Positions 16,429 through 25,663 of a DNA stretch of 64,000 bases are shown here, piece by piece. Position 1 is the stretch's first letter. Each line of letters opens with the position of its first letter. Source of the stretch: Meiothermus sp. (GTDB lineage: Bacteria > Deinococcota > Deinococci > Deinococcales > Thermaceae); assembly GCF_026004115.1 (NCBI RefSeq), contig NZ_BPIM01000001.1:1759501-1823500 (forward strand), given 5' to 3'. A model generated the notes under the pieces. It ran no database searches, was not told where the DNA came from, and worked only from the letters and a program-made list of their open reading frames with translations. The position numbers and the translations under genes are program-made.

Positions 16429-16496
16429 TGTCGGATGGGCGCATTTCGTTTGGCTAACTCAGGCCCGACCTGATAGCAATCGCAGGAGGAGAAAAT

Positions 16497-17741
16497 ATGT
16501 TCAAGCGTTGGTTAACAGCATCGGTGTTGGCGCTCAGCTTGAGCGCGCTGGCCCAGACCCAGATAGAGTTCTGGACGTACTACCTGAGCCCCAACTTCGA
16601 CAACTACATCAAGAGCACCATCGCCGATTTCGAGAAGGAAAACCCCACCATTAAGGTACGCTGGGTAGACAAACAGGACACCATGGAGCGCGACCTGACT
16701 GCGGCGGTGGCTTTGGGTAAAGCGCCTGATGTGGTCAACCTGTGGCAGGACTCCACCTTTGCGGCGGCCCAGAACAAAATTCTTACCCCCATCACCCAGC
16801 TGGTCAACCGCAACGTGCTCAACCAGCTCTACTACCCCAATGTGCTGGACATGTTCGTAATGGATGGTCAGGTGTATGGGCTGCCCTGGTATGGCTGGCT
16901 CGACCAGGGGGTCATGATGTACAACCCTGATCTGCTACAAAAAGCCGGTGTAGATGTACGCACTATTCGCAACACCGATGACCTGCTGGCGGCCTCGGCC
17001 CGTATCAAGCAAGCCACCGGTGCTTATGGCTGGCTGCCCCCGGTTAAAGACCCCAACGGAGCCAGCTTCCTGGGCCGCTTCTTCCTGGAGGGGTTACCAG
17101 TCTACGACAAAGACGGCAAGGCGGCTTTTAACTCGCCTGCCCACGTGGCCCTGTTGCAGAAGTACGTGGACGCCATGAAGAGCGACGTCATCCCACAAGA
17201 GCTTTTGCGCAAGGAAGCCTTCCAGCTTTCCAATGAGCTGTATAGCCAGGGTAAGGCGGCCATAGTGGTGGGCGCCCCTACTACCCTCAACCGCGTCAAG
17301 GAGGCCAACCCCGACCTCTATGCCAAAACCCGCATTGCCTCTGCGCCCCTGGGCAAGGCCGGCATCCAGACCGGCGGGGCCATGAGCCTGGTGGTGCCCC
17401 GCGCCTCCAAGAACCAGAGCGCAGCCATCCGCTTTGCCCTCTTCGTGACCAACCGCACCAACCAGGTCAAGTTTGCCAACGTGGTGCCCATCGTTTCCAC
17501 GGCAGCGGGCTCAGAGAACGACCCCGGCCTCAAGGCCAAGAGCAACGACCCGCTCGAGATCGGTAAAGGCATGAACTCCGCCTCGGGCCGCCTGATTAAC
17601 CCCGGCTTCAAGCCTCCCAAGAACACCGACGACATTTACAAGAACTTCAACGACAACATCGAGGCGGCTTTCCTGGGACGCAAGACTGCCAAGCAGGCCC
17701 TCGACGATGCCGTAGCCTTCTGGAACGCCAACGCGAAGTGA
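16497..17741 (+). CDS. ABC sugar transporter substrate-binding protein
   Basis: Extracytoplasmic receptor, 414 aa, of the CUT1 sugar family. The signal peptide is residues 1-20 (LTASVLALSLSALAQ, cleavage after ALA); it is not a lipobox. IEFWTYYLSPNFDNYIKSTIADFEKENP is the typical strand-helix start of solute-binding proteins (shown at about 23-50), and LGKAPDVVNLWQD and GLPWYGWLDQGVMMYN line the binding cleft. A very strong ribosome-binding site (GGAGGAG) precedes ATG 16497. Gene context suggests an amino sugar or oligosaccharide such as chitobiose as ligand. Confidence 0.9.
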   Translation: MFKRWLTASVLALSLSALAQTQIEFWTYYLSPNFDNYIKSTIADFEKENPTIKVRWVDKQDTMERDLTAAVALGKAPDVVNLWQDSTFAAAQNKILTPITQLVNRNVLNQLYYPNVLDMFVMDGQVYGLPWYGWLDQGVMMYNPDLLQKAGVDVRTIRNTDDLLAASARIKQATGAYGWLPPVKDPNGASFLGRFFLEGLPVYDKDGKAAFNSPAHVALLQKYVDAMKSDVIPQELLRKEAFQLSNELYSQGKAAIVVGAPTTLNRVKEANPDLYAKTRIASAPLGKAGIQTGGAMSLVVPRASKNQSAAIRFALFVTNRTNQVKFANVVPIVSTAAGSENDPGLKAKSNDPLEIGKGMNSASGRLINPGFKPPKNTDDIYKNFNDNIEAAFLGRKTAKQALDDAVAFWNANAK

Positions 17742-17757
17742 GCTAATGAGTCTATAG

Positions 17758-17810
17758 CTGATAGCTGATAGCTGGCGGTATTTTTTTAGCCATAGGCTAT
17801 CAGCTATCAG
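17758..17810 (+). other. Long hairpin between binding-protein and permease genes
   Basis: CTGATAGCTGATAGC (17758-17772) pairs perfectly with GCTATCAGCTATCAG (17796-17810), a 15-base stem with a 23-base loop containing seven T residues. Each arm is itself a double heptamer. Located 16 bases after the binding-protein stop and 13 bases before the permease start, it may protect the upstream mRNA or attenuate read-through, raising receptor over permease levels. Confidence 0.65.
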
Positions 17811-17823
17811 TCAAGGGCGTTAT

Positions 17824-18738
17824 ATGAAACGACAGGCCTTGACCGCCACCCTCATTGCCTATGCCTTTTTAGCGCCGGCCCTGGTACTGATGGGGCTGTT
17901 TACCTTTTATCCGGTGTTCTACGGTTCCTATTTAGGCTTTACCGACTATACCGTGGCCGACCTGGCTTCGGGGGAGGGGCCGCGCTGGGTGGGGCTCAAG
18001 AACCTCCAGTTTGTGCTGGGCGACCCCCTGTTCCAGACCGGCATCCTCAACTCGCTGAAATACCTGCTGGTGGTGCCCCTATTGCAAATTGCCTCGCTGG
18101 CGGTGGCCGTGCTGGTCAATCAGAAACTCCCCCTGATGGCTTTTTTTCGCGTGGGCTACTACATCCCGGTGGTAACTTCTATCTCGCTGGCGGCGGTGAT
18201 GTGGGAGTGGATTTTTCAGAAAGAGGGCTTTCTAAACTGGTCTTTGCAGCTCCTGAACCTGATTAATGCCGAAGGGCGGTTCAACTGGTTGCTCAACGAA
18301 CATACGGCCCTGTGGGCCATCATGCTGGTGACCTTCTGGCGGGGCTTTGGCTACTACATGGTGCTCTATCTGGCCGGGCTGCAGAGCATTCCGGCGGAGC
18401 TCGAGGAGGCCGCTACCCTGGATGGGGCAACGGCCTGGCAGCGCTTCTGGCTGATTATCGTGCCGCTGATGCGCCCGACCCTGCTCCTGTGTAGCCTGCT
18501 CTCCACGATTGCGGCCATCCGGGTCCTCGAGGAAATCATCGTCTTCACCGGCGGCAGCGGGGGGCCGCTCAACAGCACCTATACGGCCTTGCTCTACGTG
18601 TACAACAAGAGCTGGGGCAACATGCTCAATGCCAACTTTGGCGTGGCTGGGGCGGCCGGGCTGCTGATAGCGCTGGTGGGGTTCGCTTTGAGCTACATCA
18701 ATTTCCGGCTCACCCGCGAGGAAAGGGGTGAGCGATGA
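17824..18738 (+). CDS. ABC sugar transporter permease (MalF/UgpA-like)
   Basis: 304 aa with six predicted membrane helices, starting LIAYAFLAPALVLMGLFTFYPV. The cytoplasmic EAA loop ELEEAATLDGATAWQRFW near residue 195 contacts the ATPase subunit. It is one half of the membrane channel of the importer served by the preceding binding protein. Its TGA overlaps the ATG of the second permease. No ATP-binding gene lies in this cluster, so a shared MsmK-like ATPase elsewhere is inferred. Confidence 0.92.
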   Translation: MKRQALTATLIAYAFLAPALVLMGLFTFYPVFYGSYLGFTDYTVADLASGEGPRWVGLKNLQFVLGDPLFQTGILNSLKYLLVVPLLQIASLAVAVLVNQKLPLMAFFRVGYYIPVVTSISLAAVMWEWIFQKEGFLNWSLQLLNLINAEGRFNWLLNEHTALWAIMLVTFWRGFGYYMVLYLAGLQSIPAELEEAATLDGATAWQRFWLIIVPLMRPTLLLCSLLSTIAAIRVLEEIIVFTGGSGGPLNSTYTALLYVYNKSWGNMLNANFGVAGAAGLLIALVGFALSYINFRLTREERGER

Positions 18739-19619
18739 GCCCAGTACAAACCCAGGAAGCCGCCCGTATGCGGGCAAAAGCCGCCCTGCGCAAGGGGCTG
18801 CGCATCAGCCTGAGCTACGCGCTGATGCTTGTCATTCTGGGTTTTGCCATTTTTCCCTTCCTCTGGACCTTGGCCATCTCCATCACCGACAAACAGGCCA
18901 GCGGCATCAGCATCTACGACTTTCCCAAAAGCTTGTTCCCGCCAGCCGTCACGCTGGGCAATTTTTTCGAGGTGATTACCAAGCTCAACCTGGGGAAGTA
19001 TTTCCTCAACTCGGTGATCATCACCGCTCTGACGGTGGTTGGAACCCTGGTGGTCTCGGCGCTGGCAGCCTATCCGCTGGCCCGGCTGCAGTTTCCGGGC
19101 CGGGGTCTGATTTTTGGGGCCATTGTGGCAACGCTGGTTCTGCCGACCGAGATTGCCTTTATCGTCAATGTGCTTACGCTGCGCGACCTGGGGTTGCTGG
19201 GCACGTATGCCGGGGTAGTGCTGCCCATCATCGCCACCGCATTTGGCATTTTTCTGATGCGACAGGCGTATCTGGCCATTCCTGGCACGCTGATGGAGGC
19301 CGCCCGCATAGACGGGGCCAGTGAGCTCCAGATTTTGTGGCGGGTGATGATTCCCCTGTCGGTGCCCTCGCTGACGGCGCTGGGCATCTTTACCCTGGTG
19401 GGCACCTGGAACGCTTTTTTCTGGCCCTCGGTGGCCCTCCTGACCAATGATGATCTGTTGCCCATGTCGGTGGCCATCCTGAAGCTCAAGGGCCAGTTCA
19501 ACTACGATGTGTTCAACGTGGCAGCCGGGGCCATGATTATGATGATTCCTGTGCTGGTGGTCTTTTTCCTGGCTCAGCGCTTCTTCATGCGGGGCCTCGA
19601 GGGCGCCGTGAAGGGTTAG
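18735..19619 (+). CDS. ABC sugar transporter permease (MalG/UgpE-like)
   Basis: 294 aa, six membrane helices, with the EAA motif LMEAARIDGASELQILWRV near residue 190. It overlaps the first permease by four bases (ATGA), implying translational coupling. The N-terminus has an unusually charged stretch (EAARMRAKAALRKGLR) before the first helix. It completes the transmembrane part of the importer. Confidence 0.92.
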   Translation: MSPVQTQEAARMRAKAALRKGLRISLSYALMLVILGFAIFPFLWTLAISITDKQASGISIYDFPKSLFPPAVTLGNFFEVITKLNLGKYFLNSVIITALTVVGTLVVSALAAYPLARLQFPGRGLIFGAIVATLVLPTEIAFIVNVLTLRDLGLLGTYAGVVLPIIATAFGIFLMRQAYLAIPGTLMEAARIDGASELQILWRVMIPLSVPSLTALGIFTLVGTWNAFFWPSVALLTNDDLLPMSVAILKLKGQFNYDVFNVAAGAMIMMIPVLVVFFLAQRFFMRGLEGAVKG

Positions 19620-19628
19620 GGCAAATTT

Positions 19629-19656
19629 GGCTGATAGCAGATAGCCAATAGCTGTC
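19629..19656. repeat. Degenerate seven-base-period repeat
   Basis: Four heptamers in phase, GGCTGAT, AGCAGAT, AGCCAAT, AGCTGTC, starting ten bases after the permease stop. Same style as the runs at 5592 and 12712. Confidence 0.5.
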
Positions 19657-19691
19657 AATTGTGGCCGATGGGTGCAAATCATGGGGGTCAG

Positions 19692-19708
19692 ATCACTGCC
19701 AGAGTGAT
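19692..19708. promoter_or_regulatory. Inverted repeat upstream of the DUF4127 gene
   Basis: ATCACT, five-base spacer, AGTGAT: a perfect six-base dyad 131 bases before the DUF4127 start, in a 219-base gap. It could be an operator or a small hairpin. No convincing promoter lies beside it. Confidence 0.35.
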
Positions 19709-19838
19709 ACAATCTGGTGCTCCACACACCCTGGCTTATTTATCGGAAACCACCTATGGGCTTTCTTATGGCGCACCGGACGGCTGCCCTTTTGCAGGTG
19801 GGTTCGGGTAGATTGGGTTTTAGAGTGGCGTCCGACCT

Positions 19839-21394
19839 ATGAAGCGCGTTCTGTTGCTACCTGCCGATACCAGACCCGTGACCCTCGAGCTACCCCACCA
19901 ACTGGCGCGGGTGGCCGGGCTGGAGATGCGTTCGCCCCCAATCGAAATCCTGAACAAGATGAACCAGCCGGGCAACACAGCAGCCCTGGCGGAGTGGCTG
20001 CGGCGCGAGGCCCCTGCTGCCGATGCCGCCATCGTGACCCTGGAGACCCTCGCCCTGGGCGGTATGATTCCGGCCCGGCGGGTTTCGGACCCCCTGGAAG
20101 AGGTGTTGCCAAGGCTCGAGGTGCTGCGCGAGATCAAGCAAAGAAGTCCGCACCTGCGCATTCTGGCCCACGGGGTGATTGTGCGGGTAGCCCATGACAA
20201 CGACCCCCTGGAGGAAAAGCCCTACTACGGCGAATGGGGCCCGCTCTTACGCAAGTACTCGGAATGGATGGATCGCCTCGAGCGCAAAGAGGCCGCCGGA
20301 CAGGAACCGGGCGATGCCCCGATGGAACTGGACCGGGCCCGGCTGCACCTGCCCAAAGAGGTTTTGCAGGACTGGCTGGCCACCCGCGAGCGCAACCATG
20401 CCCTGCACCTCGCGGCCATTGACCTGCTCAACGAGGGGGTGCTGGAGTACCTGGCCCTGACCCTGGACGACACCACCCCCTACAGCCTGGCCGCCCGCGA
20501 CCGCCGGCGGCTCGAGGCCCGCCTGGACGAACTGGGCCTGTGGGGCGAGGCCGATATCTACCCTGGGGCCGACGAGGCCGCCTGTACGCTGCTGGCCCGG
20601 GCCCTGCTCAACCATGCCGGTCGCAAGACCAAGGTGCTGGTGCGCTACCCTTCGGTGCTGGCCCCCCAGGCAGCGATGCTCTACGAAGACCGGCCCCTGG
20701 GCGAACTGGTCAAGGCCCACCTGCGGGCGGCGGGGTGCGTGGCGGTGCAGAGCACCGAGCAGGCCGATCTGATCCTGGCCGTGAACGCACCGGCCACCCG
20801 GCAGGCCCAGCGCCAGCCCGACTACGAGACGGTGGACACCGCCGAGCGCCACCTGCCCGAGCTTATAGACCGGCTGGTCGGGGACCAGGCTGTCGGCCGG
20901 CTGGTTGCGGTGGCCGACGTGGCCTATGCCAACGGTGCAGAGAACCGCTTCATGCAGCTTCTGCTCCAGGCGGTCAACCTGCCCGTCGCTGGGGGGCTTT
21001 GCGGCCTGGAACACCGCCGGCAATAGCCTGGGCAGCGCCATTGCGAGCGGGGGTATGCGCCCTTTTTGGCGACGACCCGGTCTCGCTGGCTGAGGCCAAC
21101 TTTTCCCGCCTGGTAGACGATTGGCTCTACCAGAGCCGGGTGCGCGCGGAGGTGCACCAAAAGCTGACCGAGGAACTGGGTAAGCCCCCCAGCCCCTACG
21201 ACCTGGCCGAATTGCAGTGGGGAGCCGAACTCGCCATCGACCAGCGCCTGACCCCGCTGGCCCAAAGCCTTTGGCAGCAGTACTTTGCCCCCGCCCTGCC
21301 GGGGGTTCGGCTGGATTGGGGGCGGCCCCGGCTGGCCTGGCCGCGCCTGTTTACCGGGGTGTTCCCTTTGCGGCTGGTTCGAGAGGAGGGGTGA
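19839..21394 (+). pseudogene. DUF4127 family protein, broken by two frameshifts
   Basis: The first frame reads 385 or so residues (KRVLLLPADTRPVTLELP at the start, ALGGMIPARR, PGADEAACTLLARALLN, VAVADVAYANGAENRF) and then breaks at a run of six G (20991-20996). The expected continuation, FAAWNTAGNSLGSAIASG, is in another frame up to about 21050, where a five-G run shifts it again to CALFGDDPVSLAEANF, ending at TGA 21392-21394. Removing one G at each run restores a single protein of about 517 aa. The intact exported paralogue at 29653-30903 has the matching AAWGTPANNLGTALAQGG. The function of DUF4127 is unknown. It may be real decay or base-calling error. The end overlaps the mannosidase start. 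Confidence 0.8.
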
Positions 21395-24300
21395 TGGAGG
21401 GGTTGCAGCGCCTGTGGGTTCGCTGGAAGGAGCTATCGGCCTGGCAAGACCTGGAAGTCCTGCCCCTGATGGGCGAATTCCAGATGCCCGGTGGCCCCCG
21501 GGTGCCCCTGAAGCCGGGCGACCCCTGGCCCGACCTGGGTTTTCCGGTTCGGCTTTTTTTTGAGGCCGCGCTACCCCCTGCCTGGGCCGGAAAACCGGTC
21601 TGGATCCGGATAAAGCCGGGGGGGGAAGGTTTGTTGCTGGCAGGCGGTCAACCCCTGGGGGGGCTCAACCCTTATCACACCGAGTACCCCCTGCTGGTGC
21701 AGGCCCAGGGGGGAGAGGGGGTGCAGCTCGAGGTCGAGGCTGTGCCCAGGGGACTATTTGGCAGTCCGGTGGCCGCGCCCCGGCTCGAGGAAGCCACGCT
21801 TCTGGTGCCGGATCTGCAGGTGCGTGCGCTTTTGTGCGGAGCTGCGGGCTGTGCTGGAGGCCCTGCCCCATGTACAGACCTGACCTGGCTGCAGCTTTTG
21901 CTGGACGCGCTGAGCGAGACCTTTGCCCGCGTTCGCCTACCGCGCGGCCCGGCCCGGGCTTACCTGAACCAGCTCGAGCGATCGGTCTGGGCCCAGGAAA
22001 CCGCCAAGCTGTGGGAGGAGTGGCGCTTTGCCGGGCCGGGCCTGCCCCTGGAGGCCGAACACCGGCAGAGCCTGGAGGAGGCCCGCCTCTTTCTCCAGCA
22101 GGCCATTGGACACATCCGCTCGCGCTACCCCTCGGTGGGGCGGCTCTTGCTCTCGGGCCATGCCCACATCGACCTGGCCTGGCTCTGGCCCATCGCCGAG
22201 ACCCGGCGCAAGATTCGCCGCACCTTTGCTACCGTGCTGCACCTGATGGAGCGCTACCCCGGGCTTTACTTCAACCAGTCCAGCGCCCAGGCCTATGCCT
22301 GGCTCGAGGCCGACGACCCGGCTTTGTTTGAGCAGGTCAGGGCCAGGGTAGCAGGAGGGCCGCTGGGAGCTGGTGGGGGGGATGTGGGTCGAGCCCGACG
22401 GCAACCTGCTCTCGGGGGAGTCCTGGGTGCGGCAGATGCTCTATGGGCAGGGCTACTTTGAACAGAAGTTTGGCAAAAGGGCCCGCGTAGCCTGGCTCCC
22501 CGACACCTTTGGCTTTACCGGCAACCTACCCCAGCTTCTGCAACAGGGGGGGCTGCCTTACTTTTTCACCACCAAGCTGAACTGGAACGAGACCAACCCC
22601 TTTCCCCACGACCTGTGGCAGTGGGAGGGGCTGGACGGCTCGAGGGTGCTGGCGCACGCTTTCTGGAACCCCAACGAAAGCTACAACGGCCGCCTCGAGG
22701 CCCTGGACTTATGCGGTACCTGGAAAAACTTCAAGGGCAAGCGCCACCACGACACCTCGCTCCTTACCTTTGGCTACGGCGATGGAGGTGGCGGCCCCAG
22801 CGCCCCCATGCTCGAGCGCTTTGAGCGCTACCGCGAGTTTCCCGGCCTGCCCCGGCTGGAGATGGGTCGGGTGGAGGACTTCTACCAGAGGCTGGAAGAA
22901 TCCGCACCGCCGTTACCTGTCTGGGTGGGTGAGCTCTACCTCGAGCTGCACCGGGCAACCTACACCACCCAGGCCCGGCTCAAAGAGCTCAACCGGCGCC
23001 TCGAGCAAACCCTGCTGGAGGCCGAGATGGCCTGGGCCCTGGCCTCGCTCAAGCCCCTCGACCCCCGGCTGGCCATAGACGAGCCTCGCTACCCGGCTCA
23101 GAACCTGCAGGCCTTCTGGAAGGTTTTGCTGTTGCACCAGTTCCACGACATCCTGCCGGGCTCGTCCATCCATAGCGTATCTCAGGAGGCCGCCGAAAGC
23201 CTCCAGATGGCCCTGGTTCAGGCCGAGGAATTGCGCCAGGAAGCCCTAGGCTTGCTTTCCACCGACGTGCGCAAGGTGCACCCGGAGGCCTTAGCCCATC
23301 TGATGGTGTGGAACCTGGGCACCACGGCGCGCCCCCTGCGGCTACAGATGGAGCGGCCAACCGAGCAGTTTTTTCGCCTGCTTACGGCCACCGGCGATGA
23401 GGTGCCCTACCAGGAGGCCGGCTCCCACATCCTGATTGCGGCCGACCAGACCGTGCCGGCCATGGGTTATCTGGCTCTGGCCGTGGTAGCCCACCTGGAG
23501 GCCCGCCGAACCCCCACTGTGCGGGTGAACGGGCAGGGCCGTGTGCTGGAGAACCAGCACCTGCGCCTGGAAGTGGCGCCCGATGGCACCCTGGCTCGCC
23601 TATACGACAAAGACCACCGGCGGGAAGTGCTGGCCGGGCGCGGTAACCAAATCTGGGCCTATACCGATGTGCCGCGCTACTGGGAGGCCTGGGATGTGGA
23701 TGCCTCATATATGCGAGAGGGCCACGAGATTGCGGCCAGCGAGGTCAAGCTCATCGAAGCGGGCCCTTTGCGGGCCGGTATCTGGGTGGAGCGCAAACTG
23801 GGGGCCTCGAGCCTCGAGCAAATCTACTGGCTCTGGGGGGGTTCCCGCCGCCTGGAAATCGAAACCAGAATGCACTGGCAGGAGCGCCGTACCTTGCTAA
23901 GGGCCTTGTTCCCCCTGAACGTGCGTACCCACGAAGCCTGGTTCGATACCGCCTTTGGGGCCCTGGCCCGGCCCAACCACGCCAATACCGCCTGGGATGC
24001 GGCCCGTTTCGAGGTGCCCGCTCTGCGCTGGGCCGACCTGAGCGAGGCGGGCTACGGGGTCAGCCTGCTGGGAGGGTACAAGCACGGCTACAGCGCACAC
24101 GCCAACGTGCTGGGCCTCTCGCTTCTGCGCGGCCCCCTCTGGCCTGACCCCCTGGCCGATGTGGGCGAACACGCCTTCACCTATGCCCTTTACCCGCACC
24201 CCGGCGATTGGCGAACGGGCACGGTGGCCGAGGCCGAAGACTTTGCAGCGCCTTTGCGGCCCCTGGCCCTGCCTGTGCATGCGGGTGGGCAGCCTCCTAT

Positions 24301-24565
24301 CCGGCAGTTTTTGCGCTTGTCGCAAGGCGGCCTGCGGGTGGCTGCTTTCAAGCGGGCCGAGACGGGCTTCGGTTATATCCTGCGGCTCTACGAGGCCCAT
24401 GGCGGGCGCGGTGTGCTGGAGCTCGACCTTAGTTCCCTGGGCATTCGCAAGGCGAGCCGGGTCAATCTGCTGGAAGACCTCGAGGAGGATCTTCTCCTGC
24501 AAAACGGCCATCTGGCGCTGGCCTATACGCCCTATCAAGTGATCAGCCTGAAACTGGAGGTATAG
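21394..24565 (+). pseudogene. GH38 alpha-mannosidase, frameshifted
   Basis: Glycoside hydrolase family 38, about 1,055 aa if repaired. SGHAHIDLAWLWP (zinc-binding His and Asp) lies at nt 22156-22195 in the first frame, while WLPDTFGFTGN with the nucleophile Asp (about nt 22500) and the C-terminal beta domains are in a second frame open from 22373. The break is at 22350-22354, where GCAGGAGGG should be GCAGAGGG to give VAEGRWELVGGMWVEP. A second, compensated shift is likely between 21830 and 21878, where the read frame gives a CGAAGCAGG-type stretch but another frame reads CAELRAVLEALPHVQ. It would trim alpha-mannose from glycans. Start ATG 21394 follows GAGAGGAGG. Confidence 0.85.
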
Positions 24566-25663
24566 ATGACACGATTGGCAGGAACCCTCGTCACCTCCAA
24601 CCTGGCCTACCTAGGCCAGGTAGAGTTTGATGCACACATCAAAGCCATTGTTCCACTCGCTTCTACCGAGGGTGTTCCTTCGCGCTACATCCTGCCGGGG
24701 TTTGTGGATCTGCACGTGCATGGGGGAGGGGGCGTGGACTGCATGGAAGGGGAGGCCGCGGTGCGGCAGATGGCCCGCTTCCACGCCCGGCACGGCACGA
24801 CGGCCCTGCTGGCCACCACCGTCACGGCACCACTGCCCGACCTCGAGAGCGCCCTTGAGGGCATTGCTGCCGTGGTGGAGAACCCCGGTCCCGGCGAGGC
24901 GCGGGTGCTGGGGGTGCACCTCGAAGGCCCCTTCATCAGCCCGCAAAAACTGGGCGCCCAGCCACCCTACACCCTGCTCCCAAGCCTGGAAACCATGCGA
25001 CGGCTGCTCGCTTTGGCCCCCATCCGGGTGGTCACGCTGGCCCCCGAACTGCCGGGGGCGCTCGAGCTGATAACCTTCCTCAAAGCTGAGGGGGTGCGGG
25101 TGCAACAGGGCCATACAGAAGCGACCTATGCTCAGGCCAAAGCAGGTTTTGAGGCCGGAGCCCAGGGTTTTACGCACTTTTACAACGCCATGACCCCCCT
25201 GCACCACCGCGAGCCGGGCGTGGTGGGGCTGGCCCTCGAGCGCGCCGAATGGGCCGAAATCATCCCCGATGGGCTGCACGTCCACCCGGCGGCGGTTCGC
25301 GCAGCCTGGAAGTCCATTCCCCGCACCTATACCGTCACCGACGCGGTTGCGGCAGCTGGGATGCTCGAGGGAGAATACCGTCTGGGTCGTCATAAAGTCT
25401 ACAAAAAGGATCAGGGGGTCTACCTGGCCGATGGCACCCTGGCCGGAAGCGCCCTCACCCTGGATAAGGCCGTCCAGAACCTACGCGGCTGGGGTTTTGC
25501 CTGGCCCGAGGTGGTACGGATGACCTCAGGGCTTGCCGCACAGTACATCGGATGGGAGGCCGGCCTGGAAGTGGGTATGCCCGCCGACCTGGTGGTACTG
25601 GACGAGCAACTTCGGGTGCTGGAAGTTTATATTCGGGGTCAGAAGCTGAGGGAAGTTGCATGA
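24566..25663 (+). CDS. nagA: N-acetylglucosamine-6-phosphate deacetylase
   Basis: Hydrolyses GlcNAc-6-P to GlcN-6-P and acetate. The 365-aa amidohydrolase has FVDLHVHGGGG near residue 50 (metal-binding HxH), HLEGPFISPQKLGA near 120 (metal-binding Glu), QQGHTEATYAQ and THFYNAMTPLHHREPG with the two downstream His ligands, and TVTDAVAAAGM with the catalytic Asp. It starts right after the mannosidase stop and its TGA overlaps the ATG of the deaminase, so the two enzymes are probably made together. Confidence 0.94.
   Translation: MTRLAGTLVTSNLAYLGQVEFDAHIKAIVPLASTEGVPSRYILPGFVDLHVHGGGGVDCMEGEAAVRQMARFHARHGTTALLATTVTAPLPDLESALEGIAAVVENPGPGEARVLGVHLEGPFISPQKLGAQPPYTLLPSLETMRRLLALAPIRVVTLAPELPGALELITFLKAEGVRVQQGHTEATYAQAKAGFEAGAQGFTHFYNAMTPLHHREPGVVGLALERAEWAEIIPDGLHVHPAAVRAAWKSIPRTYTVTDAVAAAGMLEGEYRLGRHKVYKKDQGVYLADGTLAGSALTLDKAVQNLRGWGFAWPEVVRMTSGLAAQYIGWEAGLEVGMPADLVVLDEQLRVLEVYIRGQKLREVA

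Noticed and set aside
21217-21393. Mannosidase frame extending upstream of ATG 21394
   Set aside because: It lies in the DUF4127 coding region in a different frame; the ribosome-binding site and TGATG overlap support ATG 21394.
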